64,000 bases of DNA from Cyathus striatus (Eukaryota; Basidiomycota; Agaricomycetes; Agaricales; Nidulariaceae). The position numbers and the translations under genes were made by a program. Below are positions 1 to 12,383 of this stretch, piece by piece (position 1 is the first letter of the stretch; every line of letters begins with the position of its first letter). The DNA lies in assembly GCA_025738555.1 (NCBI GenBank), contig JAOVFP010000016.1:1488001-1552000 (forward strand). The letters run 5' to 3'. The notes under the pieces were generated by a model, which was not told the DNA's origin, did no database searches, and saw only the letters and a program-made list of their open reading frames with translations.

Positions 1-460
1 CCATGCGCAATCTCATTCAAGGAGGTGCCAGTGGTAACTTCAAGCAGTTAGAATGCTGCCTTTCTTCTAAGTTCCCGAATAGCAAACTTGCCACTGGGTC
101 AATCCAAGTATTTGGCATGGGCCTGCGTTGTTCTTGACAATGTGAGCCTGTGACTTGAAGTAGCATGCGCTGAGGCTTACAGCTGTTACTATGTAATACT
201 AGAGGACAACTTGCGGTTCCCCGAGATGTTGCAAGTGTACCCGTGAAGTGGATTGTAAAGATGGTCCAAAGTCAAACCCGGCGCATACCGAACAAGTGGG
301 TCCAAGAGGGTCCAAGCGCACGGGGCTACATAATATTGTGCCAGCAAACATCCTGCGTGGGAGTAATCCATGTCATATATTAACCTGAGAACACAAGTGA
401 TTTCATACTTGCTTTCCCGTATCACCATCCTTCAACTTCGCCAAAGCCCTTTATATTTTA
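1..460. other. Intergenic, nothing recognised
   Basis: No convincing coding region, RNA gene or element boundary is seen. Open frames here are short and lack family motifs. Confidence 0.5.
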
Positions 461-1055
461 GTGTCAATCATGTCTCCGAACCATGTATGTCTTATTTTTC
501 ATCAATCACACAGTAAAATAACAGTAGCGTATCTCTATCAGTATATCATAGGTTTTATATTCCGCCGCGATAACATAGCGGCGATCATACAAAAGAGGCA
601 ATGCCCGAATGTAACCGTCAGTGAAAATGACGGACGTGTGTTGAACTTTGAAATACGTGCGGTCTCTGAAATGCTCAATCGCTCAGGGTACCTATACATG
701 GGACTCGGAGAATATGAAGATGGGCAATTACAAAATATGATCGTTGTTGACGAAGGACGCCGAAAAAAGATGTTTGCTGCTCTCGACATCTGGAAAGAAA
801 GGGTGGAGCAAACAAAAAAGGACATTGCGAGTGAAAAGAAGGACAGAGAGGCACAAAAAGATGGCGCGTCTGAGACGGGGACAACTCACTGCTGATATGC
901 AAAGCAGTTCCGAAAAATCACCAGAGCATGCATCTGACAGCGAAGATTCTGACTCTGAGGATGACGAAATCACTTACGTTGATAAATCTATTGTGCATTT
1001 TATGAATCTTGGTATTATTGATGGACCAATAATTATGAAATCCAGTACATTGTAA
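461..1055 (+). CDS. Hypothetical protein, possibly decayed
   Basis: I do not recognise this gene. A 144-codon open frame (461-895) reads as a charged, lysine/glutamate-rich helical protein in its second half. An overlapping frame (744-1055) ends in a strongly acidic Ser/Asp/Glu stretch followed by a short hydrophobic tail and a stop at 1055. The acidic tail resembles real fungal coding sequence, so the two frames may be one gene joined by an unrecognised intron or separated by a frameshift. No catalytic motif, signal peptide or membrane segment is clear. It could equally be a remnant of a transposon-borne gene. Confidence 0.25.
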
Positions 1056-2252
1056 CACCCGACGTAGAACAAATTATTTGATGTCAGGGTCATTTTGGTA
1101 TAATCTATGTCTAAACTTTCTACTTACTTTTTGGTGTGACAACGTATATAATATGAAGGTACTGAAGTGTTTCATACTCACAATCGACGTGCTTAACTTA
1201 TAGGGTAGTATGAGGTTCGCGTGACGCATTGAAGTTCAGTCTTATTTTCACCTCAACCAACAAAACTAACTATCTTTGAGTTTCTTGAAATTTCCAGTTT
1301 AGACTATCTCCTTGGTGATTGTAGTGTGTTTCCGGTGTTAACTTTCGATGAATGGTTTGGACATACAAACACCCATATTGGAAACCGCCCCGTAACCCGA
1401 TTATGTCCAACCAGAAGGAAGAAACACACAACGTAGATCTATACCACTCGTACGTTCTGCAGAACACTCTATCTCTCGCCCTCGAATCCCCGAAAGAAGT
1501 TCGGAACCAACGCCTACACTCATCTACACCTGCAATTTGCATTATGGCGGCGCCGGCTGCCAGTAGTGCCTTACTACCTTGTTAATACCCACATAACATC
1601 CAATTACAGTAGGTCCCTCCATCGATAGCCCAAGACCCAAATGCGAGATATCCAGAGGTGTTGATGTGCGCAATAATGACATCGTCGCATTCGTTACCTC
1701 CCGCCTTGAAGTTACCGAGAATACTTGTTGTAGGTCCTCAGGGGATTTAATCGTTGTTGTTATGTTGTCCAGACTCCACACTTGCTCCATACATCAATGC
1801 ATCCCTATTGTCTCCGTGCATCAATCAGCCTTTGAGAATGAGAGTATACTTATACTTATACTTATACTAAGTACCTGCTTATACGGAGGGCCGAGGCAGC
1901 ACCTGGCAGCACTATGCGCACGTGTCAAGTAGCCGTACATCAGTAAATCAGTGAGAATCTCGCCAATAATTATGTGTCTCACGATCGAACGTTCAGAATA
2001 CTCCAGCTCGTGAGCGACCTTGACTGTGCCAATTGAATGTATAATTGATTCTTGAAGCCATTGAACAACAAACTCCAACTTCCAATCCCGGTCCGGAAGG
2101 CGGCCGCGGTACATCTTCCCATTGCTCTTCGTTTTCCATTCTCTCAATTTTCCCAACGCTCACCAGGATTCGATGCCACGGAATACAATGGTGCCCATAT
2201 ATAACCGTTCATCCTCCAACTTCCCCCACAAATCTCCAAGAATATCAATGAA
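1056..2252. other. Non-coding; includes duplicated upstream flank
   Basis: Around 1846-1869 there is a short hexanucleotide microsatellite (about four units of tatact). From about 2085 to 2252 the sequence matches the 5' flank of the dehydrogenase gene at about 7370-7546, so it belongs to the duplicated segment. No gene is supported in the rest; frames near 1350-1790 show no family signature. Confidence 0.5.
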
Positions 2253-4143
2253 ATGCCAGTAATGACACCACCAATCAGCAGCAAGTTTTTTCTATTCAGA
2301 CACCCTATCGCACACTCCTCATAACCTATGTTTCGATGCCTAGAAGACATGAGTGTAGTGGTGCTGCGTGCGTTTCGTCTTTTGTCTCCTTCATTCTTCG
2401 TATCGAACTGAAGCTGGTGGTAGTATCACGATGCCTACTAAAGTTTCTATTATATCCTTCCTCGATGAGATATCGCACGAAAGCAAGGTCACAGGCGCGT
2501 GCAATACAATCGTAAAGTTGCCTTTTTCTGAAGGGTGATAACTCGTCGGTCAAAACACTGACAGTGCGTCCATTTTCACGTCCTCTGTCTCACATACGCA
2601 GTTCTAGGCGTGCATAATACTCTTATGCATACTTTACGCTCACAGAACCCTGAAACCCTAATACCTCCAACTGTCGTATCATACCCGTAATCTCTACACG
2701 CAGCAGGAATGGTGATTGGCGGCGGAGCAAAGACCCGTTCTGCTGCTTATGCGCTTTCGCTCCTAGGGCTTTCACCGACCTACTTGATAAATAGAGACGA
2801 TGCCGAGATTTGAGAGGTTCAAAATGGCATGCGTCACATTTTCTTTGTGCATTTGAAGAGTCCTAAGGACGTGGCGAGAGAGATGCGAGGGAGAAAGGTG
2901 GGTGTTGTTATGGCTGTTGGCGCAATTCGTGAGTGGGATCTTTCGAATCATATTCGCCCCTTAGGTGTTATTGGCGATGGTTAACATGTATCACTGTAGC
3001 TGCAATACCCCCGTAACGAACGAAGAAAAGATGGTATATACCGTTGCGTCAGCTGTATTTTCACTCTCGTATACTCCTCCACTGAGCGAAACGGGTGGTA
3101 TACCGCTTCTAGTGTTGCTGTCGCTCAGCTCAGCTCAGCTCCCGCTCGGCTCAGGGTAGCTTTTCTCAATATCAGCTCAGCTCATTGCAACTCGGCTTGA
3201 TGAGCTGCTTGAGCGGCCGCTCAAGCACAAATATAAGTGGGTTGTTGAAAAGTAGTAGGCTATGAAGTAATAAACTGTGTTTCTTGTGCATATACCTGTA
3301 AAAATAGCTAGCAATATATTATACTTCACAGAATGTTCAAAATTATTGTGCTAAAATGATTTCAGTGGTGGTCAGATAGCTATCTAGCTGAATTATTTGG
3401 AAAGAGAATACGAAAATAAGCGCTTATGTAGTAACATCTTTATTAAACGTCACGTCAAACTTTTCGACGCTGAAGGCCTGACATCCCAGACGGTCATTGA
3501 TCGTTCTGACTTCATTGTCTCTAGTGCATAAGAGTGCATAGTGTTGCTCCATTAATCAGGGAGAATTACATAGTGTTTGTTTTTAACAGAATACTTCGCA
3601 AATATTTGAAGAATTTCTATGTAAGTAGTAATAATACTGTTTTCAGGTTGAATTTTCATTTAAATCTGTGTGAGTGGCAGCTTAAGCTAGCTCAGGACTG
3701 ACATGAGCGGTGAGCAAAAATGCCCGCTCAGCTCGCTCAATTTACCGCTCCGCTTAGCAGCTCAGCGGCAACACTAACCGCTTCCGAAGAAGAGGATTTT
3801 CCTTGAAATGCCCGTGCGTCCACTTTACTTTTATAGTCATCCTAGTGCTTAAACATACGGTAGTACAAGCCACGCGATACACCAATGCTCCAACTCGCAA
3901 AATCGAAGGGGTGGGGTGGTGTTGACGGTATCCATGTCTGTCTACTCTTTTCACCATTCATCTTCCCTCATCTTATTCCATCACATAGGCAATGATAGAA
4001 CAAGGACTCGCACAACAGCGGATGTGGTACACATCCACTCCTACTCTGACTATTGGCAGCGATACCAGTGTGTTGTCTTAGTTGAACGGGTTGTTCCACG
4101 AGTCAGTACTTCAGTAGACAACACACAAAATCATTCATATTAG
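2253..4143 (+). pseudogene. Shikimate/quinate dehydrogenase-like pseudogene
   Basis: This is a diverged copy of the gene at 7547-8904, matching it from the promoter region through almost all exons. It keeps recognisable blocks: the N-terminal KFFLF...PIAHS segment, the Rossmann glycine-rich loop (VIGGGAKTRS at about 2709) and the late exons at about 3785-4080. It is broken in several ways. The segment after PIAHS has lost bases and runs into a stop. A CGA codon of the intact copy is TGA here (about 2812-2814). A 667 bp hAT-like element interrupts the exon around 3110-3776. The last ~50 bp no longer match the intact copy. The gene is therefore dead. The presence of the 5' flank argues for a segmental DNA duplication and not a retrocopy; introns are retained. 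Confidence 0.85.
3110..3776. mobile_element. Non-autonomous hAT-like element (667 bp)
   Basis: The intact paralogue shows exactly where the insertion lies. The element is flanked by a perfect 8-bp target duplication, accgcttc (3102-3109 and 3777-3784). Its ends are inverted: tagtgttgctg at the left and caacacta at the right, with GCTCAG-rich subterminal repeats on both sides. 8-bp duplications and TAGTGTTGC-type tips are hallmarks of the hAT superfamily. No transposase frame is present. A second member with the same tips is at 36536-37450. Confidence 0.88.
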
Positions 4144-7100
4144 CTGTGCGAACTATCATGGCAGTTCTGACCTTTTATCGTGGCCGTCCGATCGACTATA
4201 TAATTATATAATTATCCAGTTCTGCTGGGTGACTATGTACAGGATTCTCCTTTGAAACGGTCAGTCATTTTTAGGAAGTTCAATATTGATATTGATACCT
4301 GATCCAAATCGAAAGTAGCTGTCTGTCCACGCATCATAGTCTCCAACGGAATTGTTTCATTTGCTATTTCGCGGAAGCGCTCTCGATGATTCAGTCTAAG
4401 TTGACTTCAGTAACTTCAGAGAAATATATAACCAAAGTAAACAAACAATGCTAGCATGGTATTTGCATATACTGTCTGTGTCGTAAGTTGATTCTGATAG
4501 ATAATGTAATATACGTACTTCTTCCACGAAGAAAATAAACGCCGACAGATAAAATGGTGGTTGATAATACTGTATACTGCTTTCATGTTAAGTAAAATAA
4601 CTTGTAAGAATAGGAAATGATCAAATACCGTAACAACAAAAGCAACAGCAGAACACCTGAAGGACGATATTAACTTCGTATTGAATGAAAGGGGATTACC
4701 ACTAACCACATGAGGAAGCCGCTTGCTACTGTCCATACTATAAGTGTTCGAATCAAGCGCAACGTATTGGAGCTGTTAAAGTGTTCAGGAACTGACCATT
4801 TGGTTTAATTGATGCTTACAACTGTGATGCCTGAAACCGTCGCTTATAAAGCTGGTAGCACATCGTTCCAACTATAATTCCGTCCGAGATAATGCGAGAC
4901 ACATATGTAGCATATAACCATGGCTAAATAAGGTGTCGTCAATTAGTATTGATGAGATACAGTACTTCTCATCCACATACAATGTTTTCTAACAGGAGTG
5001 GGTAGCATCTTAACTTCATCCTAAATAAATTTTGTCATCAGTGTATGAAAGTACGGAGAATGTCGTAAATTTACATTCCGACCATGTAAGCTTGATGTCA
5101 AAGATCAGTAGATGTTTCTTTGCTAATGGCTTCGTTCATTCTCACCAAAGTTAAACCCTGATACAAATAGTACTAGAAGTAAAGCAAAGTCATGTTTCAC
5201 AATGTCGAAAGATACGCACCCCAGCCAACTGAAAACGGTATGAACTAAGTTATAAGAGCCTTACCATTAAGTAAATCAATTTATAATCGATATATATACT
5301 CTTACCGCAAGCAGAATAAATTTCTTTTTGGATATCACTAGGAAAAAGTAAAAATGACTCGTTTTCGGTGTAATATACAATGCAAATCTTACGCTGAAGC
5401 ATACGCCATTGAAAGAAGCTATATGAGGTGGATTAATTCAATGTACATATTTCGAAGGATAAAGCATACCACTCTGCCAGAAAGCAAGTCAACTCCTATT
5501 CATAAGGAAACGAATTAGCTATATGAATTCAATGGCAATAATTCCACATACGGTTGGAATACTTTGAAACTTTAAGATGTAAGATACATAGTTAATTCAG
5601 GAGGAAACTGCAAGTTCATCCTTGAAGCCTTACCAATACCGACCTAAGCACAAGGTCAGGTAGAGAAAATAAGATCTAGTGACACTGAGAAACGCACCAA
5701 TCGTTGCATAAAATAAACCATGTTCGATCCACTGAGTCAAACCCACGTCGTATAATGTAATGCCACACAGTAGGAACAAGCAAGCAAGTATTGGCGGTTT
5801 CCAACTGTTTTATTATATCTTCATAAATCCAATTGTAGCGATTACGTTAAATGTCGTACCAGCGTCACTATTCCCACCTACACGAAGTTTTGGCAGTATC
5901 AGGGGACCAAACTTTGCAACTTACTAGACTTTTCATCCAGATCTGGTCTCTAGAGCGCAAAGAAAAGTAGGACGAGGCTTGGCAACAAGTTATTCCATAC
6001 AAACTAAGGGTGTCTTTCATAAGAGTTAACCATTTTTAGTATCTGAAGCTATTGCTTACAAGAAAGATAAAGCGCCTCCAATGAAAATTGAGCCATAATT
6101 GACGTGAACATTTAAATTCAAGTTTAAGAGCAGGCTCGAGTCCTGGTCCATATTGCTCAAATATCAGAATACACTGGCTGATAGTTGGGGTGATGTGAAA
6201 GGTAGTGGATATTTTCAACAGCAGAACACTCTTCAAGTACTTAGGTGGATTGGTGAAACACTTCGAGAAATGAGCTTAGTACAATCACAGGTAATACGGT
6301 TCTTTTTTATCTTTGCGCCACATGGTGTCATACCGTCAAACTTAAAACCAGGAACAACTCGGAGTTAATAACATTTTGCTCCTTTGATTTGAAGTGCATA
6401 AGCACAACCGAACCAAGTCCCGGATGTCGGAATGATATTTTGCGATTTATTGTAACAACTGGTGTGTTTTCTGGATAAATCAGTTATCTTTACAGCTCCC
6501 TGGTAGTGCCAATGTTGGATGCATGTGCTTCACCTGCATCTAACTAAGCAATTCCTTGCCGAGAAATATTTTTTCAGCATTTCCTTAGTGTGCTACTTAC
6601 TGACCCTGGATGGGCATCTTGCAGAGTCTGGAGCATGACCGGTATTTCCCTTGGCAACGTATCAACTGAGATAGATTATTCCCATGGGATACTCTGAACA
6701 TTGAGATTTATTGTGCAGATAAAAAGATGTAAGTAGCTACATTCCTATCTCTCTCTGTTAGATTAATGACAAACTTGAGCTTTAAGTACAGCAAGCAAGT
6801 ACTTATCAATTGTATTAAACAGCGCGCGTAAAGATTAAATTTAAAGGTTTGAATGATTGAATGTAAGTATTTGAATGTATTTAATTTTTGACAGTTTACG
6901 CGTTAGGCGTAACGTCCATGAGGGATTTCCACAGCCCCAGCGCCGAGGCTCTAAGGACTGCCAGCCCTGAGCGCGCTGCTCGATTGAAATTGTCTTATAT
7001 TGTAACGCCCAACGCCCAACGAGTCAATTTCATGCCTAAAATTGCGCGCTTCCAGAATTGACGTACCACCACGCTGGATATAGTCGCACATATGTAGCAG

Positions 7101-7370
7101 GAACCTCCATTGATCAGCCACAACACCAAAAGTCAGATCATTTGAGGTTATCTGTGCAAGGAAATTGTACCACAATTGTAGCATTTCCTTCTCTGTAATC
7201 ATTTCAAATTTTGCCTTAGAAATACAGAGGACATAATATGCACGCACACTTGGGCAGGTAGAGTGGATGATGGAGCGACGGGAAAGGGGGGTGATGAACG
7301 CAAGATGAACACTGAACAGTTTGCAGGACGTTTGATTCTTAAAGCCTTTGAATAATAAACGACAATAAGC
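4144..7370. other. Long AT-rich intergenic region
   Basis: About 3.2 kb with no supported gene. Open frames are under 110 codons and lack motifs or matching codon pattern. I found no clear terminal inverted repeats or long internal repeats. It may be strongly decayed transposon sequence, but nothing in it can be named. Confidence 0.45.
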
Positions 7371-7493
7371 CACCACAACTAATCCCGGACCGAAAATCGG
7401 CGGTCGCCGGTAACCTCTTCCAAGTTCCGATCGCTTTTCGTTTCCATTCTCTCGACTTTCCCAACGTTCGATGCCACGGTTTACAATGGTGCC

Positions 7494-7501
7494 CATATAT
7501 A
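7494..7501 (+). promoter_or_regulatory. TATA-like core promoter element
   Basis: The sequence catatata lies about 50 bp upstream of the dehydrogenase start codon at 7547, followed by a pyrimidine-rich leader. The same block is kept in the dead copy (near 2197), showing that the promoter was duplicated with the gene. Assignment is by position and composition only. Confidence 0.4.
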
Positions 7502-7546
7502 CACCAGCCTCCCAGCCTTCCACAAACCTCCAAAAATATCAATGAA

Positions 7547-8904
7547 ATGCCAGGGACTACACCACCAGCCAGCAAGAAGTTCTTTCTATTCGGATACCCT
7601 ATCGCACACTCCTTCGCACCTGAGTTGCATAACCTATGTTTCGACGCTTGGGAAATGGGAACGGCGAATAGGTACGAGCTCTACTCGACGAGTAAAGTCA
7701 CAGAGGAGGTGTTGGAGGTGTTGAGGAGCGAGGAGTGTGGTGGTGCTGCGTACGTTTTGTCTTTGTTGACCATTCTTCGTTCTTCGTATCGAGCTGAAGC
7801 TGTTGTAGTGTCACGATGCCTATTAAGGCTTCTATTCTACCCTTCCTCGATGAGATATCGCACGAAAGCAAGGTCACAGGCGCGTGCAATACAATCATAA
7901 AGGTGCCTTCTTCTGCAGGGGTGAAATTCGTCGGTCAAAATACAGACAGTGCGTCACATCTTCACGTCTTCTTCCCCTGTCTCACATAAACAGTCCTAGG
8001 CGTACTTAACACCCTTCTGCGTACCCTACGCTCACAGCATCCTTACACCTCAGTACCTCCAACCGTATCCTACCCCGACTCTCTACACGCAGCGGGAATG
8101 GTGATAGGCGGCGGAGCAACAACGCGTTCTGCTGCGTATGCACTTACGCTCCTTGGACTTTCACCGATCTACTTAATAAATCGGGACGGCGCTGAAATTC
8201 GAGAGGTTCAAGATAGCATGCCTCACATTTGCTTCGTGTATCTGAGGAGTCCTAAGGACGTGACGAAGGAGTTGGGAAGGGGGGAGGTGGCTGTAGTTAT
8301 GGCTGTTGGCGCTATACGTGAGTCGTATATTTCGAACCCTATCCGTCCTTTAGGTGTTATCGACAAAAGTTAACATGTATCACCACAGCCGCAATACCTC
8401 CCATAACAAAAGAAGAAAAGATGGTATACGCCGTTGCGTCTGCTGTATTTTCACTCCCGTACAATCTTCCACTTAGCGATACGGGTGGTATACCGCTTCC
8501 GAAGAAGAGGATATTTCTTGAAATGCCCGTACGTCCACTTCGCTTTTATAACTACTCCACTGGTACTCATATGCACAGTATAAACCACGCAATACACCAA
8601 TGCTCCAACTCGCAAAATCGAAAGGGTGGGATGGAGTTGACGGTATTCAGGTCCGTCTATCCTTTCCACCATTCATCCTCCCACATCTAACTCCATCCAA
8701 TAGGCAATGATAGAACAGGGACTCGCACAACAGCGGATGTGGTACACTTCCACTCCCACTCTGGCCATTGGGAGCGATACGAGTGTGCTGTCTTTCTCAG
8801 TTGAACGAGCTGCTAGAGTTCTTTGTGAAAACATGCCTGAAGTAGTTGTCGATGGAGTAGAGATTGATAGGGCTACGAGAAGCTGTGGGGTATATAAGCT
8901 TTAG
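7547..8904 (+). CDS. Shikimate/quinate dehydrogenase-like protein
   Basis: Six exons (7547-7749, 7809-7948, 7994-8317, 8389-8528, 8579-8650, 8704-8904) join in frame to about 359 residues. Family landmarks appear in order: FGYPIAHSFAPELHN (substrate-binding N-domain), GAAVTMPIKA (the lysine of the VTMPxK catalytic motif is present; the usual histidine is isoleucine), ACNTI, GQNTD (catalytic aspartate), VIGGGATTRSAAYAL (NAD(P)-binding loop) and a C-terminal YKPRNTPML...GVDGIQ block. Such enzymes reduce 3-dehydroshikimate or oxidise quinate/shikimate with NAD(P)(H); free-standing AroE-like proteins in fungi also include QutR-type regulators, so the exact role is open. All splice sites are GT-AG and no lesion was seen. 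Its 3' exon and flank are repeated downstream. Confidence 0.85.
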
Positions 8905-9194
8905 TGTTTTGCTCTCTTATAAATGGTTTACGGTACTGCTTGACTGGCTATTGAAGGATGATACTAACAGGCAGCATAGCCTAATGACTTGACATAAGGC
9001 ATTAGGCATTAGGCCTTAAGCCCTTGGGGCTAGAACTTGCGAGAGAACTTTTTATTTTCCTTTTGGAAGTTTAAAGTAAAGGACTGGTATGGTAGCTGTC
9101 GTACATGGAGTAACTCGATTGGGTGAAGAGTGTAGTGTGCTGGGTAAGAGAAGGGTATCACACATGAATAAAAGCATTATTTACAAGCTAGAAA

Positions 9195-9256
9195 GTCAAC
9201 ATGGCCTAGTGGTTCGATGTAACTTGATGGGCATGAGCTCGTAACTTGATGTTGCC
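9195..9256 (+). repeat. tRNA-like box, tandem unit 1
   Basis: Starts gtcaacatggcctagtgg (A-box-like) and ends gatgttgc, so that the ends can pair like an acceptor stem. There is no good T-arm, so it is not called a tRNA gene. Confidence 0.5.
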
Positions 9257-10069
9257 TCTTCATCTGTTACGTCGCATTAATTTTTTAATAAAGGTTGTAA
9301 CAAGCCAGTAGGCTCGGAATTCTCGGAATTTTTCTACTATGCTTTCACAATGGTCATTTTTATGACTGGTAGGGCACTTTGTGAGAATATGACGTATCCA
9401 GAATTAGTCCTGGAGAGGGATGATAATGGGAAACGCTGCGAAAATGTGAGGGGTGTACAATAAGTCCTAGTGTCCTGCTCTCCATTAGAAGACAGCGTAA
9501 GATACAACTTGATTGATGCAAACAAATGACAGCGCCAAAAGGCAACATGGCCTAATGACTCAGCATGCAGCATGAGCCACTCGAGACTGTGAGATGTTCA
9601 AAACATATCGTTGTCTTGTTCACCTTGAACTGAAAGATGCATTTTGCAGAAGATTCTATTGGGGAAGATAAGAGTGTTCTGGCTAAGAGAAGGACAGAAT
9701 ACATAAGTTAAAGCATTACTTTAGATAACTTCTGGAAAGTCAACATGCCCAAGGTGTACCCGCACAACGAATTTTCAGGAGTGTGAGTTCGTAACTCGAT
9801 GGTGCTCTATATTGTGAATGGGTTTAACCTGTTAAACGTTTTAGTAGAAGTTTGAAACGCCGGTGGAGGTTTTGTATAACTGCTAGGGCGCTTAATGAGA
9901 ATGTGAGAGGTTCTGAATTAGTCAAGAATTAGTGGTGGACACTGGAGAAGGTAAAAGTTGATAAGGCTGCGAAAGCGTGTAGCAAGTATTTCAAGCTCTA
10001 ATTCTCTCCATTAGATGGCGTATGATACTGCTTAACTTATGCAACCGAACAACAACACTAAAGGCCTTA

Positions 10070-10140
10070 GGCAACATGACCTAATGATTAGTCAGTACTA
10101 GTCGGTATTCGAGGTTTGAAGTTCGAAACCTGATGTTGCC
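10070..10140 (+). repeat. 71-nt tRNA-like sequence
   Basis: The ends GGCAACA and TGTTGCC form a perfect 7-bp acceptor-like stem exactly 71 nt apart. A degenerate A box (gacctaatgatt) and a gttcga B-box core are present, but the T stem does not pair in the canonical register and there is no believable anticodon arm. Similar boxes recur at 9541, 9739, 10280, 12735, 13289 and 26698, so this is read as a tRNA-derived repeat family and not a functional tRNA gene. Confidence 0.55.
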
Positions 10141-10279
10141 TTGGCTGCTAACGTGCTCTTTTGGAAGTTTAAAGTCGAAGACTGTTAATTACCATGCAGA
10201 TAGTTCAAGTGGCTTGGGGAAGAGCATACTGCTCTAGACAGCATATTCGGTACATATATGAAAGTAGTACTTTAAACAA

Positions 10280-10340
10280 GTCAACATGGCCTAGTGGTTC
10301 AGCCTAATTTGAAGGGCATGAGCTCTTAACTCGATGTTGC
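10280..10340 (+). repeat. tRNA-like box, tandem unit 3
   Basis: Closely resembles the box at 9195 (gtcaacatggcctagtgg, internal gggcatgagctc, terminal gatgttgc), displaced by about 1,085 bp, i.e. two tandem units. Confidence 0.5.
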
Positions 10341-10986
10341 GCTATCCGTTGATAACACCCACCTTATTAAACTTTTAATACAGCGATAAGGTCTTGTACA
10401 CCTTCTTACTTGTTGTTTTCGTCACTGGTGTAGTTCAAGAGATTTGGCACTATAATAAAGTACATCGCATTATTCTAACGATGTCAAAAAAAAACCTTCT
10501 CCGAATACTGACAGGCCCGTTGAAGTCCTAAGCAAAACTGCATAGGCACAAAAATTACGAATTGAAGATGACGACTTCGTCCGATTCCCGGTAACCCGGT
10601 TATGTGCATCCGGAAACAGGGTACTAATTAGTCAAATTTCTTATCACGTGAGTAAGAAGTCTGTAATCCGAGCCCATCGTCCGCGTTGGTTGGTTAATCT
10701 TCTATTTACTACTACCCTCTCAATCGCCACGACATCTCTCTGCCACAGTTACCCATAGTGCCCACCTGTCCACTCGTCATCGGACGTGGAGTTACTCTTC
10801 TTACAATAGAAAACAATAGTCACTCGGAAGCTCTTCTGGTGGCCTAGAGGAACGGACAGTAGCTGTTATAGGTAATTCTGTTCTATGACGAAATGGCTAC
10901 GAGTAGGCCATAAAAACAGTACGAACGGTGTAGAAGTGCAACACACAATCTCTACTTAATATCTTACCAACAGCACAATCTCAACT

Positions 10987-12383
10987 ATGTCCCAAATTTC
11001 CTACCCAGCATTCCCCGACGACGTCTCCACTCATCCGCTTCTTGTGATTGACTACAAGTTAATCGAAGCCGGAGACGAGAAAGAGATAGACCGCCTCTGG
11101 GAGGCTGGAACGAAACTTGGCTTCTGGTAGTAAGTATCTTAAGTTATAATTGCGGTATTTTTTCCTCTAATATTCACTATACACAGTTTGAAAAATCACG
11201 GCGTAGACGAGGAGGCCGACAACATGTTCCAAATGGGAGCTGAAACGATGGCCCTCCCGCTTGAAGAGAAAATGAAGTTTGAGCAAGGTGATCAAGGAAA
11301 GTCATTCGGGTGGGTTTTCATCGTCAATCAAGCTGCCTAATTTGTATACTAAAGTTTCTATCATAGATACAAAGCTGCTGGTGCAAATGCGGTTGATGCT
11401 ACAGGCCGCAAGGACACTGTGGAGTTCATCAACATAGCCAAAGATGACGCCCTCTCGTGGCCCAAGATTGCTCATCGCACTTATCCTGACCCAGTCCAGT
11501 CCAAGATGGCTACCGTAGTTGCTCCTTTCGTCAAGGGGTCTCTTGACGTCAACAATAAACTCCTTGAAGTATTCAATGACAGACTTGGACTTCCAACAGG
11601 CACATTACCCCAGCGGCACTTAGATGATGAATATAGTTCTAGTGAGGCGCGAGTCATCAGAAATCCTGCAAACCCTCCCGAATCTGGCCAAGCGTTGGGT
11701 AGCCATACTGACTTTGGGTCGCTTGTAAGTCTAAACTTGTCTTTCTTCCATACTAGTTGACTTTATTCCGTGTTTTATAGTCTTTTCTCCATAACCGGCT
11801 GGGCGGACTTCAAGTTCTTGTTCCCGGAGTTGAAACCTGGCAATATATCAAGGTAAAGTTATTCATATAACTGCGATTAAACACCTAAGCTAAAATGAAC
11901 GCATAGCCGATCCCAGGTCATGCCATTTGTAACATCGGAGACGCAGTTTCGATTTTCAGTGGTGGAATACTGCGTTCAAACCTCCACCGCGTTGTGTGAG
12001 TCCTCTAACTGTCTCCAATTTCTCGGAGCTGACTTTTCATTAATCTTCGTCTAGACCTCCACCCGGAGAGCAACGCAAATTCGAACGATGGTCACTTGTC
12101 TTCTTCACGCGTCCTGGAGATTCGGTCATGCTGCGCCCATTGGCCACTGAAAATGACTTAATTGCAGAGGCGGTTTCCAAGCATCCGAAGGAACAGCTTG
12201 ATGCTGGCGTTACTGCCACGGAATGGTTCACGAGGCGTATCAGAAACCAACGCATTAATAACAGAAAGGTTCGTTTTATCCTGTTGAAATCTTGCAAGAA
12301 AATTTGATTGATACTGACTGTGACGTTAGGGTCCTGAGACTTGGCTTGCTAGTCGTGGAACTGAGGATGATCCCTCTGCTTGA
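10987..12383 (+). CDS. 2-oxoglutarate/Fe(II)-dependent dioxygenase
   Basis: Seven exons (10987-11129, 11187-11309, 11367-11724, 11781-11852, 11907-11995, 12055-12268, 12330-12383) join in frame to about 350 residues. The N-terminal DIOX_N-like domain contains GFWYLKNHGV. The double-stranded beta-helix core carries GSHTDFGSL (first iron histidine and aspartate), LQVLVPG, GDAVSIFSGG, RSNLHRVV (second iron histidine) and ERWSLVFF (arginine for the 2-oxoglutarate carboxylate). The family hydroxylates, desaturates or cyclises small molecules in the cytosol; related plant and fungal enzymes include ethylene-forming, flavonoid and isopenicillin N synthase-type proteins. The substrate cannot be told from sequence. 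No biosynthetic partners sit beside it, and tRNA-like repeats flank both sides. No lesion was seen. Confidence 0.9.

Larger units (their letters stand above)
8809..10430 (+). repeat. Tandem ~540 bp units containing the dehydrogenase 3' end
   Basis: Three diverged direct units start near 8809, 9361 and 9897. Each opens with a version of the last dehydrogenase exon (for example gctagagttctttgtgaaaa, ggtagggcactttgtgagaa, gctagggcgcttaatgagaa), continues through the stop-codon region and the 3' flank, and contains two tRNA-like boxes about 200 bp apart. Unit 1 holds the functional gene end; units 2 and 3 contain stops and indels. Divergence between units indicates an old tandem duplication. Confidence 0.75.

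Noticed and set aside
9195..10340. True tRNA genes among the tRNA-like boxes
   Set aside because: End stems pair, but no copy has a canonical T stem, anticodon arm and A box together, and they occur as diverged repeats.
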